Origin: Acidimicrobiales bacterium | Lineage (GTDB): Bacteria > Actinomycetota > Acidimicrobiia > Acidimicrobiales > Acidimicrobilacustridaceae | Assembly: GCA_030830565.1 (NCBI GenBank) | Contig: JAURMR010000037.1 | Span: 54,923 to 118,922 of the forward strand | Reading direction: 5' to 3' | Length of the DNA stretch: 64,000 bases | In this document: positions 16,047 through 23,596 of the stretch, piece after piece | How the letters are laid out: every line of letters starts with the position of its first letter | Position numbering within the stretch: position 1 is the first letter of the stretch | Notes under the pieces: model-generated | What the model saw: the letters and a program-made list of their open reading frames with translations, nothing else | Databases searched by the model: none | Told to the model about the DNA's origin: nothing | Made by a program: the position numbers and the translations under genes

Positions 16047-17677
16047 TCCGGTTCGAGCACGTGACGATCACCTATCCAGAGGCGTCGGCGCCCACACTCG
16101 TCGATGTTTCGTTTGAGGTTCCTGAAGGTGAACTTTGCCTTGTAGTTGGCGTTACTGGTTCGGGTAAGTCGACGCTGCTTCGAGCAGTGAACGGTTTGGT
16201 GCCGAGATTCTCGGGCGGAGTCCTCGCAGGATCGGTCACGATCGATGGACTCAGTACCTCAGCGGTACCGCCGCGCGATCTCGCCGATGTCGTCGGAGTT
16301 GTTGGGCAAGATCCGGCTGCAGGTTTTGTGACTGATTACGTCGAAGACGAACTCGCGTACGCAATGGAAAATCTGGGTGTTGCCCCCGATGTTATGCGCC
16401 GCCGCGTCGAGGATATTTTGGATCTTCTGGGTTTGCACGAGCTTCGCAATCGCCCGCTGGCCTCTCTTTCTGGTGGTCAGCAACAGCGCGTTGCGATTGG
16501 TTCGGTGCTGACAGCAGGGCCTCGTGTTCTGGTGCTCGATGAGCCGACCTCTGCTCTTGACCCAGCTGCAGCCGAAGAAGTGCTTGCTGCTTTGACCCGC
16601 TTGGTGCACGACCTCGGTATCACCGTGCTGATCGCTGAACACCGTCTTGAGCGTGTGGTGCAATACGCCGATCGCATCGTGATGGTTCCGGGCGATGGCC
16701 GTCAAGTCGTTGTCGGTACTCCTGCCGAGGTGTTTGGTCAGTCATCGGTCGCGCCTCCCGTTGTTGAACTTGGACGCTTGGCCGGGTGGGCTCCTCTTCC
16801 GCTTTCAGTTCGAGATGCACGCCGCGTTGCCGGTCCGCTTCGCGAACAACTCGCGTCGGTCGATTCGGCTCACTTCAGTCGCGCGACTCGATCACCCGGT
16901 GAAGTCATTGCCACCACGAATGGATTGCAGGCGTCCTACGGCCCAGTCACTGCACTTCGCGGGGTTGATGTTGAATTCCGTGCCGGTGAAGTTGTTGCGC
17001 TGATGGGCCGCAATGGCGCGGGAAAGTCGACCCTCCTCAATCACCTTGTGGGTTTGCGAGAGCCGGCTTCTGGAGCAGTGCAAGTCATGGGATCACAGCC
17101 GCATCGGCTGTCTGCACGTGACGTCGTCCGCGTTGCTGGTTTAGTTCCGCAAGACAGTGGTGTGTTGCTCTACCACGACACGGTTGCGGCCGAATGCAGC
17201 GCGTCAGACCGTGACGCAGGACTTACAAACGGGACGACACGAACGGTGCTCGATCGGATTGTTCCAGGTGTTGATCCGTCAACGCATCCACGTGACCTCT
17301 CAGAGGGACAACGCCTCGGTCTTGCGCTCTCGATTGTTTTGGCCTCTGAACCGCCTTTGCTTCTGCTCGATGAACCCACTCGAGGGCTTGACTATGGGGC
17401 CAAGCAGCGGTTGGTCGCCGTTCTCGAACAACTTGCTGCCGATGGCCATGCAGTCGTGATTGCGACTCACGATGTTGAAGTCGTTGCGTCTGTTGCTGAC
17501 CGATGCATTGTTCTTGCAGAAGGTGAAGTCGTCGCCGATGGTCCTGCGCGCGATGTCGTCGTTCATTCGCCAGTATTCGCTCCGCAGGTCGCCAAGGTTC
17601 TCGCTCCGCTCGCGCTGCTTACTGTGCACGAGGTTGAATTAGCGCTCGCAGTAGCGAGTGATAGTCCCTACAAATGA
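16043..17677 (+). CDS. ECF transporter ATPase, fused EcfA1-EcfA2
   Basis: A 544-residue protein with two ABC ATPase domains in one chain, replacing the separate EcfA and EcfA' subunits. Domain 1 (about 1-235) has Walker A GVTGSGKSTLL, signature LSGGQQQR and Walker B VLVLDEPTSAL. Domain 2 (about 290-510) has GRNGAGKSTLL, LSEGQRLGLALS (a diverged signature) and LLLLDEPTRGLD. The GTG at 16043 overlaps the ecfT stop as GTGA, so the upstream 19 residues of the track ORF are excluded. It powers uptake together with EcfT and the S component. Confidence 0.94.
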   Translation: MIRFEHVTITYPEASAPTLVDVSFEVPEGELCLVVGVTGSGKSTLLRAVNGLVPRFSGGVLAGSVTIDGLSTSAVPPRDLADVVGVVGQDPAAGFVTDYVEDELAYAMENLGVAPDVMRRRVEDILDLLGLHELRNRPLASLSGGQQQRVAIGSVLTAGPRVLVLDEPTSALDPAAAEEVLAALTRLVHDLGITVLIAEHRLERVVQYADRIVMVPGDGRQVVVGTPAEVFGQSSVAPPVVELGRLAGWAPLPLSVRDARRVAGPLREQLASVDSAHFSRATRSPGEVIATTNGLQASYGPVTALRGVDVEFRAGEVVALMGRNGAGKSTLLNHLVGLREPASGAVQVMGSQPHRLSARDVVRVAGLVPQDSGVLLYHDTVAAECSASDRDAGLTNGTTRTVLDRIVPGVDPSTHPRDLSEGQRLGLALSIVLASEPPLLLLDEPTRGLDYGAKQRLVAVLEQLAADGHAVVIATHDVEVVASVADRCIVLAEGEVVADGPARDVVVHSPVFAPQVAKVLAPLALLTVHEVELALAVASDSPYK

Positions 17678-18513
17678 CCGTCGCAACGCCACGGCGTGTC
17701 GACGCGGTTCGGCTCGGCCTTACTGCATGGGTGCTGCTCGTTGCAGCATTTGCTCTCGGCATCGTCGCGTTTGCATGGCCGCTCTTTGCGTCTGCAAGTT
17801 CTTCTATCGATGCATCTCATAGCAACGATGCTCCGTGGATCTTCGTCGTCCTGATCCCTTTGCTCATCGGGGTGATTTTGGCCGAATTGGCTGATGGTTC
17901 TCTTGACGCGAAATCGGTTGCGTTGCTCGGAGTACTTGCAGCAAGTGGCGCTGTTCTGCGTTTGCCGAGTGGAGGCGTTGCTGGTTTCGAGCCGGTGTTC
18001 TTTCTGCTTGTGCCGGCGGGCCGAGTCTTTGGACGCGGCTTTGGTTTCGTCCTTGGAGCGATCACGCTGTTCGTCAGTGCGCTGATTACAGGTGGTGTCG
18101 GTCCGTGGTTGCCGTTCCAGATGTTCGGAGCCGCCTGGATCGGATTCTTCGCCGGTTGTCTGCCGCCTGCGCGTGGCCGTATCGAAATTGCGATGTTGGC
18201 CGCATACGGAGCGATCGCTGCACTCGCCTATGGGCTCGTCATGAACCTTTGGTTCTGGCCGTTTGTGAGCGCTGGCGATACGACTGTTTCCTACGTGGCG
18301 GGAGATTCCCTTGTCGACAATCTCCGGCGCTTTTGGGGCTTTCACGTCACTACATCGTTCGGCTTCGATATCCCCCGTGCGGTCTTCACCGCATTGTTTA
18401 TTGTCGTTGCTGGTCGCCCCGTTCTTGGAGCTCTCCGTCGGGTTGCTCGTCGCGCCGCGTTTGAAGCACCGGTGTCGTTTATCGATGCATCGGCTTCTGG
18501 TTCAACCAACTGA
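17674..18513 (+). CDS. ECF transporter substrate-binding S component, probable cobalamin
   Basis: A 279-residue membrane protein with about six hydrophobic segments, e.g. LTAWVLLVAAFALGIVAFAW, VVLIPLLIGVILAELADG and ALFIVVAGRPVLGALR. This is the size and topology of ECF S components, which bind the vitamin. AALAYGLVMNLWFWPF and the Ala/Gly-rich helices fit the S-component fold. Its ATG overlaps the ATPase stop. Because the operon is preceded by a cobalamin riboswitch, cobalamin or a precursor is the best-supported substrate. That is inference from regulation, not from binding residues. The C-terminal tail is rich in Ser and Ala. Confidence 0.87.
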   Translation: MTVATPRRVDAVRLGLTAWVLLVAAFALGIVAFAWPLFASASSSIDASHSNDAPWIFVVLIPLLIGVILAELADGSLDAKSVALLGVLAASGAVLRLPSGGVAGFEPVFFLLVPAGRVFGRGFGFVLGAITLFVSALITGGVGPWLPFQMFGAAWIGFFAGCLPPARGRIEIAMLAAYGAIAALAYGLVMNLWFWPFVSAGDTTVSYVAGDSLVDNLRRFWGFHVTTSFGFDIPRAVFTALFIVVAGRPVLGALRRVARRAAFEAPVSFIDASASGSTN

Positions 18514-18535
18514 CGTGGTTGTGCCACCGTTTCCT

Positions 18536-19501
18536 ATGGCTCCGATCGTCTTTGTCACCCGTCCGCTGCCCGAACCCGGTAGTGGGTTGCTTCATGATTT
18601 GGGGTTTGAGGTTCGGTCAAACGTCGAGGATCGACCGCTCACCCGAGCGGAACTCATGGCAGGGGTCGAAGGCTCCGATGCCCTTCTCTGTATGTTGAGC
18701 GACCGTATCGATGCTGAATTCCTCGATGCGAATCCAAGTCTGCGAGTGATCGCAAACTATGCGGTTGGGTTCGACAACATCGATGTGGCCGCGGCTCGAG
18801 CTCGAGGAATTGAAGTCACCACGACCCCCGGTGTTCTCACCGATGCAACTGCTGACCTGGCTTGGGCGTTGCTGCTAGCAGCCGCGCGAAACCTTGGAGC
18901 AGGCGAACGCATGGTGCGAGCGGGGGAGTGGACTGGGTGGGCGCCGACACAATTGCTCGGAGAACCACTCCGCGATCGAACACTAGGGATCGTGGGGATG
19001 GGGTCAATCGGTCAGGCCGTTGCGCGAAGGGCGCAAGGGTTTGGAATGCACGTGGTGTATTTCAATCGGAACCGAGTATCTCCCCAGATCGAGGCATCAC
19101 TGGGAGCCGACTATGTCACTTTCGATGAACTCTTGCGTCGTTCGGATTTTCTCTCGCTTCATGCACCGCTGAATGGTGAGAGCCGACACATGTTTGACTC
19201 GCGCGCGTTTGCGTTGATGAAGTCGACTGCAGTGCTCGTCAACACTGGTCGAGGCGCATTGATTGACGAAGCGGAGTTGGTGAACGTCCTCCATGAGAAG
19301 CGAATCGCTGCAGCGGGGCTTGATGTGTACGAGTTCGAACCAACGATCACTGAAGGTCTCCTTGAGTTGGAGAACGTGGTGTTGGCCCCGCACCTCGGTT
19401 CTGCGTCGACGCTGGCTCGAGGAGACATGGTTCGGCTGTGCTGCGAGAACATTGTTGAAGTGCTTGCCGGACGGCCAGCGGTGACACCGGCCCCGGGCTG
19501 A
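18536..19501 (+). CDS. D-2-hydroxyacid dehydrogenase (glyoxylate/hydroxypyruvate reductase type)
   Basis: A 321-residue NAD(P)H-dependent cytosolic enzyme. The Rossmann motif GIVGMGSIGQAVARRAQGFG and the catalytic Arg-Glu-His set (NTGRGALIDE, the Glu in LDVYEFEP, and APHLGSAS) are intact. The C-terminal motif GLDVYEFEPTITEGLLELENV is closest to glyoxylate reductases. The ATG at 18536 gives the usual N-terminus (APIVFVTRPLPEPG). In-frame GTGs at 18515 and 18521 are alternatives because no ribosome site decides. It lies 22 bases after the S-component gene, so it may be read through from the B12 operon. A short GCCCC/GGGGC hairpin follows the gene. Confidence 0.9.
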   Translation: MAPIVFVTRPLPEPGSGLLHDLGFEVRSNVEDRPLTRAELMAGVEGSDALLCMLSDRIDAEFLDANPSLRVIANYAVGFDNIDVAAARARGIEVTTTPGVLTDATADLAWALLLAAARNLGAGERMVRAGEWTGWAPTQLLGEPLRDRTLGIVGMGSIGQAVARRAQGFGMHVVYFNRNRVSPQIEASLGADYVTFDELLRRSDFLSLHAPLNGESRHMFDSRAFALMKSTAVLVNTGRGALIDEAELVNVLHEKRIAAAGLDVYEFEPTITEGLLELENVVLAPHLGSASTLARGDMVRLCCENIVEVLAGRPAVTPAPG

Positions 19502-19506
19502 GGGGC
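19490..19506. terminator. Short GC hairpin between convergent genes
   Basis: GCCCC and GGGGC are separated by seven bases that include the stop codon of the dehydrogenase. It is a weak terminator candidate. Confidence 0.35.
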
Positions 19507-19508
19507 AG

Positions 19509-20357
19509 CTAACGCTTTGACGTTGCTTCGGCGATTCGCTCGAAGGCGTCGAGCATTTCCGTCGCCGAGGTCGTGACCGCATCGGCGTGTGCGCGACGAA
19601 CATCTTCGCCGATGCCGTGTCCACCGATAACTACCGCACAACCGACCTGATCTTTGACTGCGCTCGCAGTCGCAATGACCTGGTCATCCACGCCTGCGGT
19701 GGTGGAACTAATGCCGACAGCAATCAGGCGATCGGCCGAATTGGCAGCGTCGATGAACGACTCAACCGGCGAGTTTGCGCCGAGATCAATCACCGTGAAG
19801 CCGCGACCGCGGAGTAAATCAGAGGCCATTGCGATCGGAACTGCGTGTTGATCGCCTGCGGCTGCACCGAGAACGACAGTTCCGCGGGTTTGTCCTGGCC
19901 GACTGAATTGCGGTCCTAGACGGCCGATGAGGCGACTCGTGACTGCAGTGGCGAGGTGTTCCTCGGCAATGGAAACTTCTCCGATTGCCCATGCCGCGCC
20001 GATTGCCGCAAGGGCGGGAGAAAGGACATCGAGATAGACCGCTGTCGGCTCAAGCCCCGATGCCATGGCGGCTTCGATGACGTTCCACGAACCGGCTTCA
20101 TCGCCTGCAATGAGTCGGTCTCCGATTCGGGCTGACCAATCAACCCGTTCGCCTGAAGCACGCGGTGAGGGGGTGGAACCAAAGGTGTCGAGTGCTTCTT
20201 TTGAAACGACCCAGCCCCCGCCAACCTTTGTTGCGGCGAGTCGACCGGTGCGCACATATTTGTACACCGTCATGTAGTGCACGCCGAGTGCCTCGGCTGC
20301 TTGATGGAGGGTGAGCGAGGTGCTGTCCGAAACTGGCCGCTCTGCTGCTTTGATCAT
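19509..20357 (-). CDS. CarH-like cobalamin-binding transcriptional regulator with excisionase-type HTH
   Basis: A 282-residue regulator. Residues about 14-60 are a helix-turn-helix of the excisionase/HTH_17 type (LTLHQAAEALGVHYMTVYKY, then VGGGWVVSKEAL), not a full MerR domain. Residues about 70-145 form the four-helix B12-binding cap with the W-x9-E-H motif (W123, E133, H134) used by CarH photoreceptors. Residues about 158-270 are a Rossmann B12-binding domain with D169-x-H171, whose His would be the lower cobalt ligand, and VVIGGHGIGED. The usual DxHxxG reads DQHAVP. GGGGGAG a few bases before the ATG at 20357 fixes the start. In CarH, adenosylcobalamin drives operator binding and light releases it; the same logic is inferred here. 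Palindromes precede the gene. Confidence 0.87.
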   Translation of the reverse strand: MIKAAERPVSDSTSLTLHQAAEALGVHYMTVYKYVRTGRLAATKVGGGWVVSKEALDTFGSTPSPRASGERVDWSARIGDRLIAGDEAGSWNVIEAAMASGLEPTAVYLDVLSPALAAIGAAWAIGEVSIAEEHLATAVTSRLIGRLGPQFSRPGQTRGTVVLGAAAGDQHAVPIAMASDLLRGRGFTVIDLGANSPVESFIDAANSADRLIAVGISSTTAGVDDQVIATASAVKDQVGCAVVIGGHGIGEDVRRAHADAVTTSATEMLDAFERIAEATSKR

Positions 20358-20372
20358 CGCTCCCCCTTTCAC

Positions 20373-20404
20373 ACCTTTTCAACGATGTTGAAGAAGGAAA
20401 AGGT
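20373..20404 (-). promoter_or_regulatory. Nested palindromes, candidate operator of the B12-binding regulator
   Basis: An inner palindrome TTCAAC-GAT-GTTGAA (20378-20392) lies inside an outer inverted repeat ACCTTTTC/GAAAAGGT (20373-20380 and 20397-20404). The set lies directly upstream of the regulator's ribosome site. It could be an autoregulatory operator. Confidence 0.5.
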
Positions 20405-20427
20405 ACCGGTGAGAGGTCACCGGAACC
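20402..20427. repeat. Imperfect 11-bp inverted repeat after bioD
   Basis: GGTACCGGTGA and TCACCGGAACC flank four bases, with one mismatch. It may be the terminator of the biotin operon or a second operator for the regulator gene. The rest of the gap up to 20469 shows nothing distinctive. Confidence 0.45.
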
Positions 20428-20469
20428 TGATCGGGCGGTGTATTTCGAAGGGGAGCGCGCTTTCCCTTG

Positions 20470-21132
20470 CTATTTCGGTGAAATTTTCGCCAAAACACTC
20501 GGAACGCTTGAAAGGACGTCAACCTCAAGGTGGCGAACAAGCCAGTCGCGATTTCGGCGATGAAGATCGTCAGCGGGATCGAAACGATTGAGGACGACGA
20601 TCGGTGTGGCGACATGCGCACCGCTATTGATCGCTTCAAGACTCAAGGTGACGTCATTGATTGTTCCGAGACCAGCGTCGGCAACAAGTAAGACGATGTC
20701 TGGCTGAAGAAGTTCTATGAGCGTGATCGCATCGCCGTTCGACGCCATTGGCGAACGAACACCACCGACTGATTCGACGAATGCAATCGACGGCGCCGGT
20801 AGTGGCCACTGAATTTCCGAGACGAGATCCTCAATGGAAAATTGCGGTCGGGCGAGAGCATCGGCTGCCATGGGTGGAGCCATGGGAATCGGGTACCAGC
20901 GATGACGTGGACAAACATCGGCTGGAGTTTCCCCAGAGGCATCAGCCAAAAAATGCGCGTCCGTGAATGAATCATCGGGATCAAACGATTGCGCAGGTTT
21001 ACGCGCTGCTACGTCATGGCCATTGGCACGCAAGTCGCGTAAGAGTCGAGCCGAAACGTAGGTCTTTCCAACCTCGGTTCGCGTACCAACAACGACAATG
21101 AGTTGTTGGGGTCGTAATCCGTCGAACGTCAT
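20470..21132 (-). CDS. bioD: Dethiobiotin synthetase
   Basis: A 220-residue ATP-dependent carboxylase closing the ureido ring of 7,8-diaminopelargonate to give dethiobiotin. The P-loop is VGTRTEVGKTYVSARLL (GxxxxxGKT), ARKPAQSF carries the catalytic Lys, and the conserved glycine-rich substrate loop is FVESVGGVRSPMA. Length is normal. Its start overlaps the bioF stop by four bases. It is the last gene of the kinase-bioA-bioF-bioD operon; bioB, the final step, is not in the window. Confidence 0.93.
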   Translation of the reverse strand: MTFDGLRPQQLIVVVGTRTEVGKTYVSARLLRDLRANGHDVAARKPAQSFDPDDSFTDAHFLADASGETPADVCPRHRWYPIPMAPPMAADALARPQFSIEDLVSEIQWPLPAPSIAFVESVGGVRSPMASNGDAITLIELLQPDIVLLVADAGLGTINDVTLSLEAINSGAHVATPIVVLNRFDPADDLHRRNRDWLVRHLEVDVLSSVPSVLAKISPK

Positions 21133-22277
21133 TGTCCACCGTCCGTTCCCAGCGCGCGTAGAGCATCAGTAAGTGAAGAAATCTGCTCATCAGTATGGGC
21201 CGCGGACAAGGCAATGCGGAGGCGGCTTGATCCGACCGCAACCGTGGGCGGCCGAATGGCGGGTACAAGTAGGCCGCGCTCAAGGAGAAATTGCGATGCT
21301 GCAAGTGCGGCGGACTCTTCGCCGAGAATCATCGGGATGATGGGGGAGGGGTGCCCCGGTCGAACTTGCGCTATCTGTTGACGCAATCGTTCACGAAGCG
21401 CATGACCCTCAGTGGATCGCAAAATGCTGATTGCCGCGAGCGCTGCTGCCGAATCTGCGGGGCTTGGCGCTGTCGTAAAGATGTACGTGCGAGCCCTATT
21501 TACAAGAAGATCAACAAGTGTTTTCGGTCCGGCGACGAAACCCCCGAGTGCCCCAAGAGTTTTGGAAAGTGTCCCCACTTGGATGACGTAGGCACCATTA
21601 AGGATTGATTCTGGCGCAGGCTCCAGAACAGCGTGTGCTTCATCGACCACCAGAAGCGCGCCGTGTCGCGAGCAAAGCGAAGCGAGTTTGTTGATAGGAG
21701 CCACATCCCCGTCCATGGAGAAGACCGTGTCAGTGACGACAACCTGTCGCGATGTTGAATTGGCGGACAGGTTCGTTGCGAGTTCGTCGAGGTCGAGATG
21801 TCGGTAGGTCTGGACCGTGGCACCGTTTGCGCGCGCCATTCGACAACCATCGATGATCGACGCGTGATTGAGAGCGTCGGAATGAATGACGACGCCGGTC
21901 GATCCAAGTGTGGCAAGAAGGCCAAGGTTTGCGGCGAAGCCCGTGGGGAAGAGGACTGCCGATTCAGTACTGCGCCACTCTGCGATTGCGTCCTCAAGTT
22001 CGTGATGAACAGGACGTGAGCCAACGACCAAACGTGATGCCCCTGAACCTGCTCCCCACCGATGTGCTGCATCGGCTGCTGCTTCCTTCACCTTCGGATG
22101 TGCAGTAAGGCCGAGGTAATCGTTTGACGCAAACGAGACAACCGTGCGCCCTTCAAGAATCCCCACTGGACCGGAGGCATCGAAGGATCTCGGAGCGCGC
22201 CATCGCCCGCTTTGTTTGATCTCGGTCTCTTGTGTCGTGAACCACTTTGACCAATCGGGAGATTGGTTGTCGCTCAC
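21129..22277 (-). CDS. bioF: 8-amino-7-oxononanoate synthase
   Basis: A 382-residue PLP enzyme condensing pimeloyl thioester and alanine. It belongs to the alpha-oxoamine synthase family: SFASNDYLGLTAHP at the N-terminus, the His-bearing HSDALNHASIIDGCRMA loop, LLVVDEAHAVLE with the PLP-ring Asp, and the Schiff-base Lys in VGTLSKTLGALGGFVAG. The GTG at 22277 overlaps the bioA stop as GTGA; an in-frame GTG at 22286 is the alternative. Family members also make other amino-ketones, but the bioA/bioD context makes biotin synthesis secure. Confidence 0.94.
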   Translation of the reverse strand: MSDNQSPDWSKWFTTQETEIKQSGRWRAPRSFDASGPVGILEGRTVVSFASNDYLGLTAHPKVKEAAADAAHRWGAGSGASRLVVGSRPVHHELEDAIAEWRSTESAVLFPTGFAANLGLLATLGSTGVVIHSDALNHASIIDGCRMARANGATVQTYRHLDLDELATNLSANSTSRQVVVTDTVFSMDGDVAPINKLASLCSRHGALLVVDEAHAVLEPAPESILNGAYVIQVGTLSKTLGALGGFVAGPKTLVDLLVNRARTYIFTTAPSPADSAAALAAISILRSTEGHALRERLRQQIAQVRPGHPSPIIPMILGEESAALAASQFLLERGLLVPAIRPPTVAVGSSRLRIALSAAHTDEQISSLTDALRALGTDGGQ

Positions 22278-23596
22278 TGAGTGCACACCTCGTTGATCGA
22301 TGCTTCCAAGACATCAGCGATTCGGCTGATCTCATCGGCGGTCGAAGTGAGGATCGGCATGAGGACGATGACATCGCCAAGCGGGCGAAGAAGAACTCCG
22401 CGGTTTACTGCGGCGGCGCACACGCGTCGGCCCCATCGAAGATCATCCTTGGGCGGGTCAAGCTCCACGCCAACCATGAGTCCTCGCTGGCGAATCTCTT
22501 TGATCGCGGAATTTCCGTCAGCGATGACTCCCAGGCGGGAACGAAGTTGTGCGGCGCGCTCGCGCACATTGGTAAGAACGTCGAGTTCTCCAAAGAGTTG
22601 AAGATGTCGAAGTGCAACGGCCGCAGCAAGGGCATTGCCGGAAAAAGAGTGGCCGTGGTAGAGCGTCATCTCGCTGAGGTCGGGGCCAAGGAATGCTTCA
22701 TACACACGACGCGAAGCAACTGTCGCCGCCATTGCGAGGTAGCCGCCGGTCAAACCCTTGCCGATGCACATGACGTCGGGCCGCACTCGACATTGTTCGG
22801 ACGCGAACAGCGTCCCGGTCCGACCAAAACCCGTCGCAACTTCATCGGCAATCAACAAGACGTCATGTTCCCGGCATGCATCGGCAACTCGCTCGACCGA
22901 CTCGGGGTCTGTAATCCACATTCCCACAGCGCCTTGGACGAGTGGTTCGATAATTACGGCGGCAAGTTCGTGAGCATGAGCGCGAATCATTGCGACTGCG
23001 GTGTCGGCCCAGCCCGGATCGACATAACCCGGAGCGCGCAAGACATCGAAGCGAAGTGGGTTGAACATGTCGGTTCCGAATCCACCAGCGCCGACTGAAA
23101 TCGATCCGATGGTGTCACCGTGATACGCACCACCAAGAGCGAGATAGCGAGTGCGATCGGTGATGCCCTGATTCGTCCAGTATTGGAACGCGATCTTGAT
23201 TGCCTGTTCTACTGCCGCGGCTCCATCCGAAGCGAAAAGGAAATGCGGTTCGCTCACGGGAACGTGGGGAGCGAGCGCTTCAGCGAGTTCGATGGTGATG
23301 CGGTTTCCGTTCCCCAGCATCGTTGAATGCGCGATGCGATCCAGTTGTTCGCGTGCCGCAGCATCAAGTTCAGGTACGCGATGTCCGAGCGTTGTTACCC
23401 ACAGCGACGAGATTGCATCGAGATACCGCGTGCCATCGACATCGATGAGTTCACGGCCTTCTCCTGATTCGACAATGATCGGTCGATTGGTGGCGTAGGT
23501 TGCCATTTGTGTGAAGCCATGCCAGACCACGGCGGTATCCCGGTCCACCCAACGTTCGTGAGCGCTGGTCAGGGACGTGTTGTTGTCATCGGTCAC
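22274..23596 (-). CDS. bioA: Adenosylmethionine-8-amino-7-oxononanoate aminotransferase
   Basis: A 440-residue class-III PLP aminotransferase converting 8-amino-7-oxononanoate to 7,8-diaminopelargonate with SAM as amino donor. Typical features are the substrate segment VWHGFTQM, SSLWVTTLGHRVPELD, ALGGAYHGDTIGSISVG, the PLP Asp in LLIADEVATGFGRTG and the Lys in CIGKGLTGGYL. The GTG at 23596 overlaps the kinase stop (GTGA), so the 34 residues added in the ORF track are discarded. It is coupled to both neighbours. Confidence 0.94.
   Translation of the reverse strand: MTDDNNTSLTSAHERWVDRDTAVVWHGFTQMATYATNRPIIVESGEGRELIDVDGTRYLDAISSLWVTTLGHRVPELDAAAREQLDRIAHSTMLGNGNRITIELAEALAPHVPVSEPHFLFASDGAAAVEQAIKIAFQYWTNQGITDRTRYLALGGAYHGDTIGSISVGAGGFGTDMFNPLRFDVLRAPGYVDPGWADTAVAMIRAHAHELAAVIIEPLVQGAVGMWITDPESVERVADACREHDVLLIADEVATGFGRTGTLFASEQCRVRPDVMCIGKGLTGGYLAMAATVASRRVYEAFLGPDLSEMTLYHGHSFSGNALAAAVALRHLQLFGELDVLTNVRERAAQLRSRLGVIADGNSAIKEIRQRGLMVGVELDPPKDDLRWGRRVCAAAVNRGVLLRPLGDVIVLMPILTSTADEISRIADVLEASINEVCTQ

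Noticed and set aside
17668-18345. 225-residue minus-strand ORF
   Set aside because: It is antisense to the S-component gene and strongly charged without motifs; the plus frame has membrane helices and overlaps the operon.
22247-23098. 283-residue plus-strand ORF
   Set aside because: It is antisense to bioA, whose catalytic motifs are intact.
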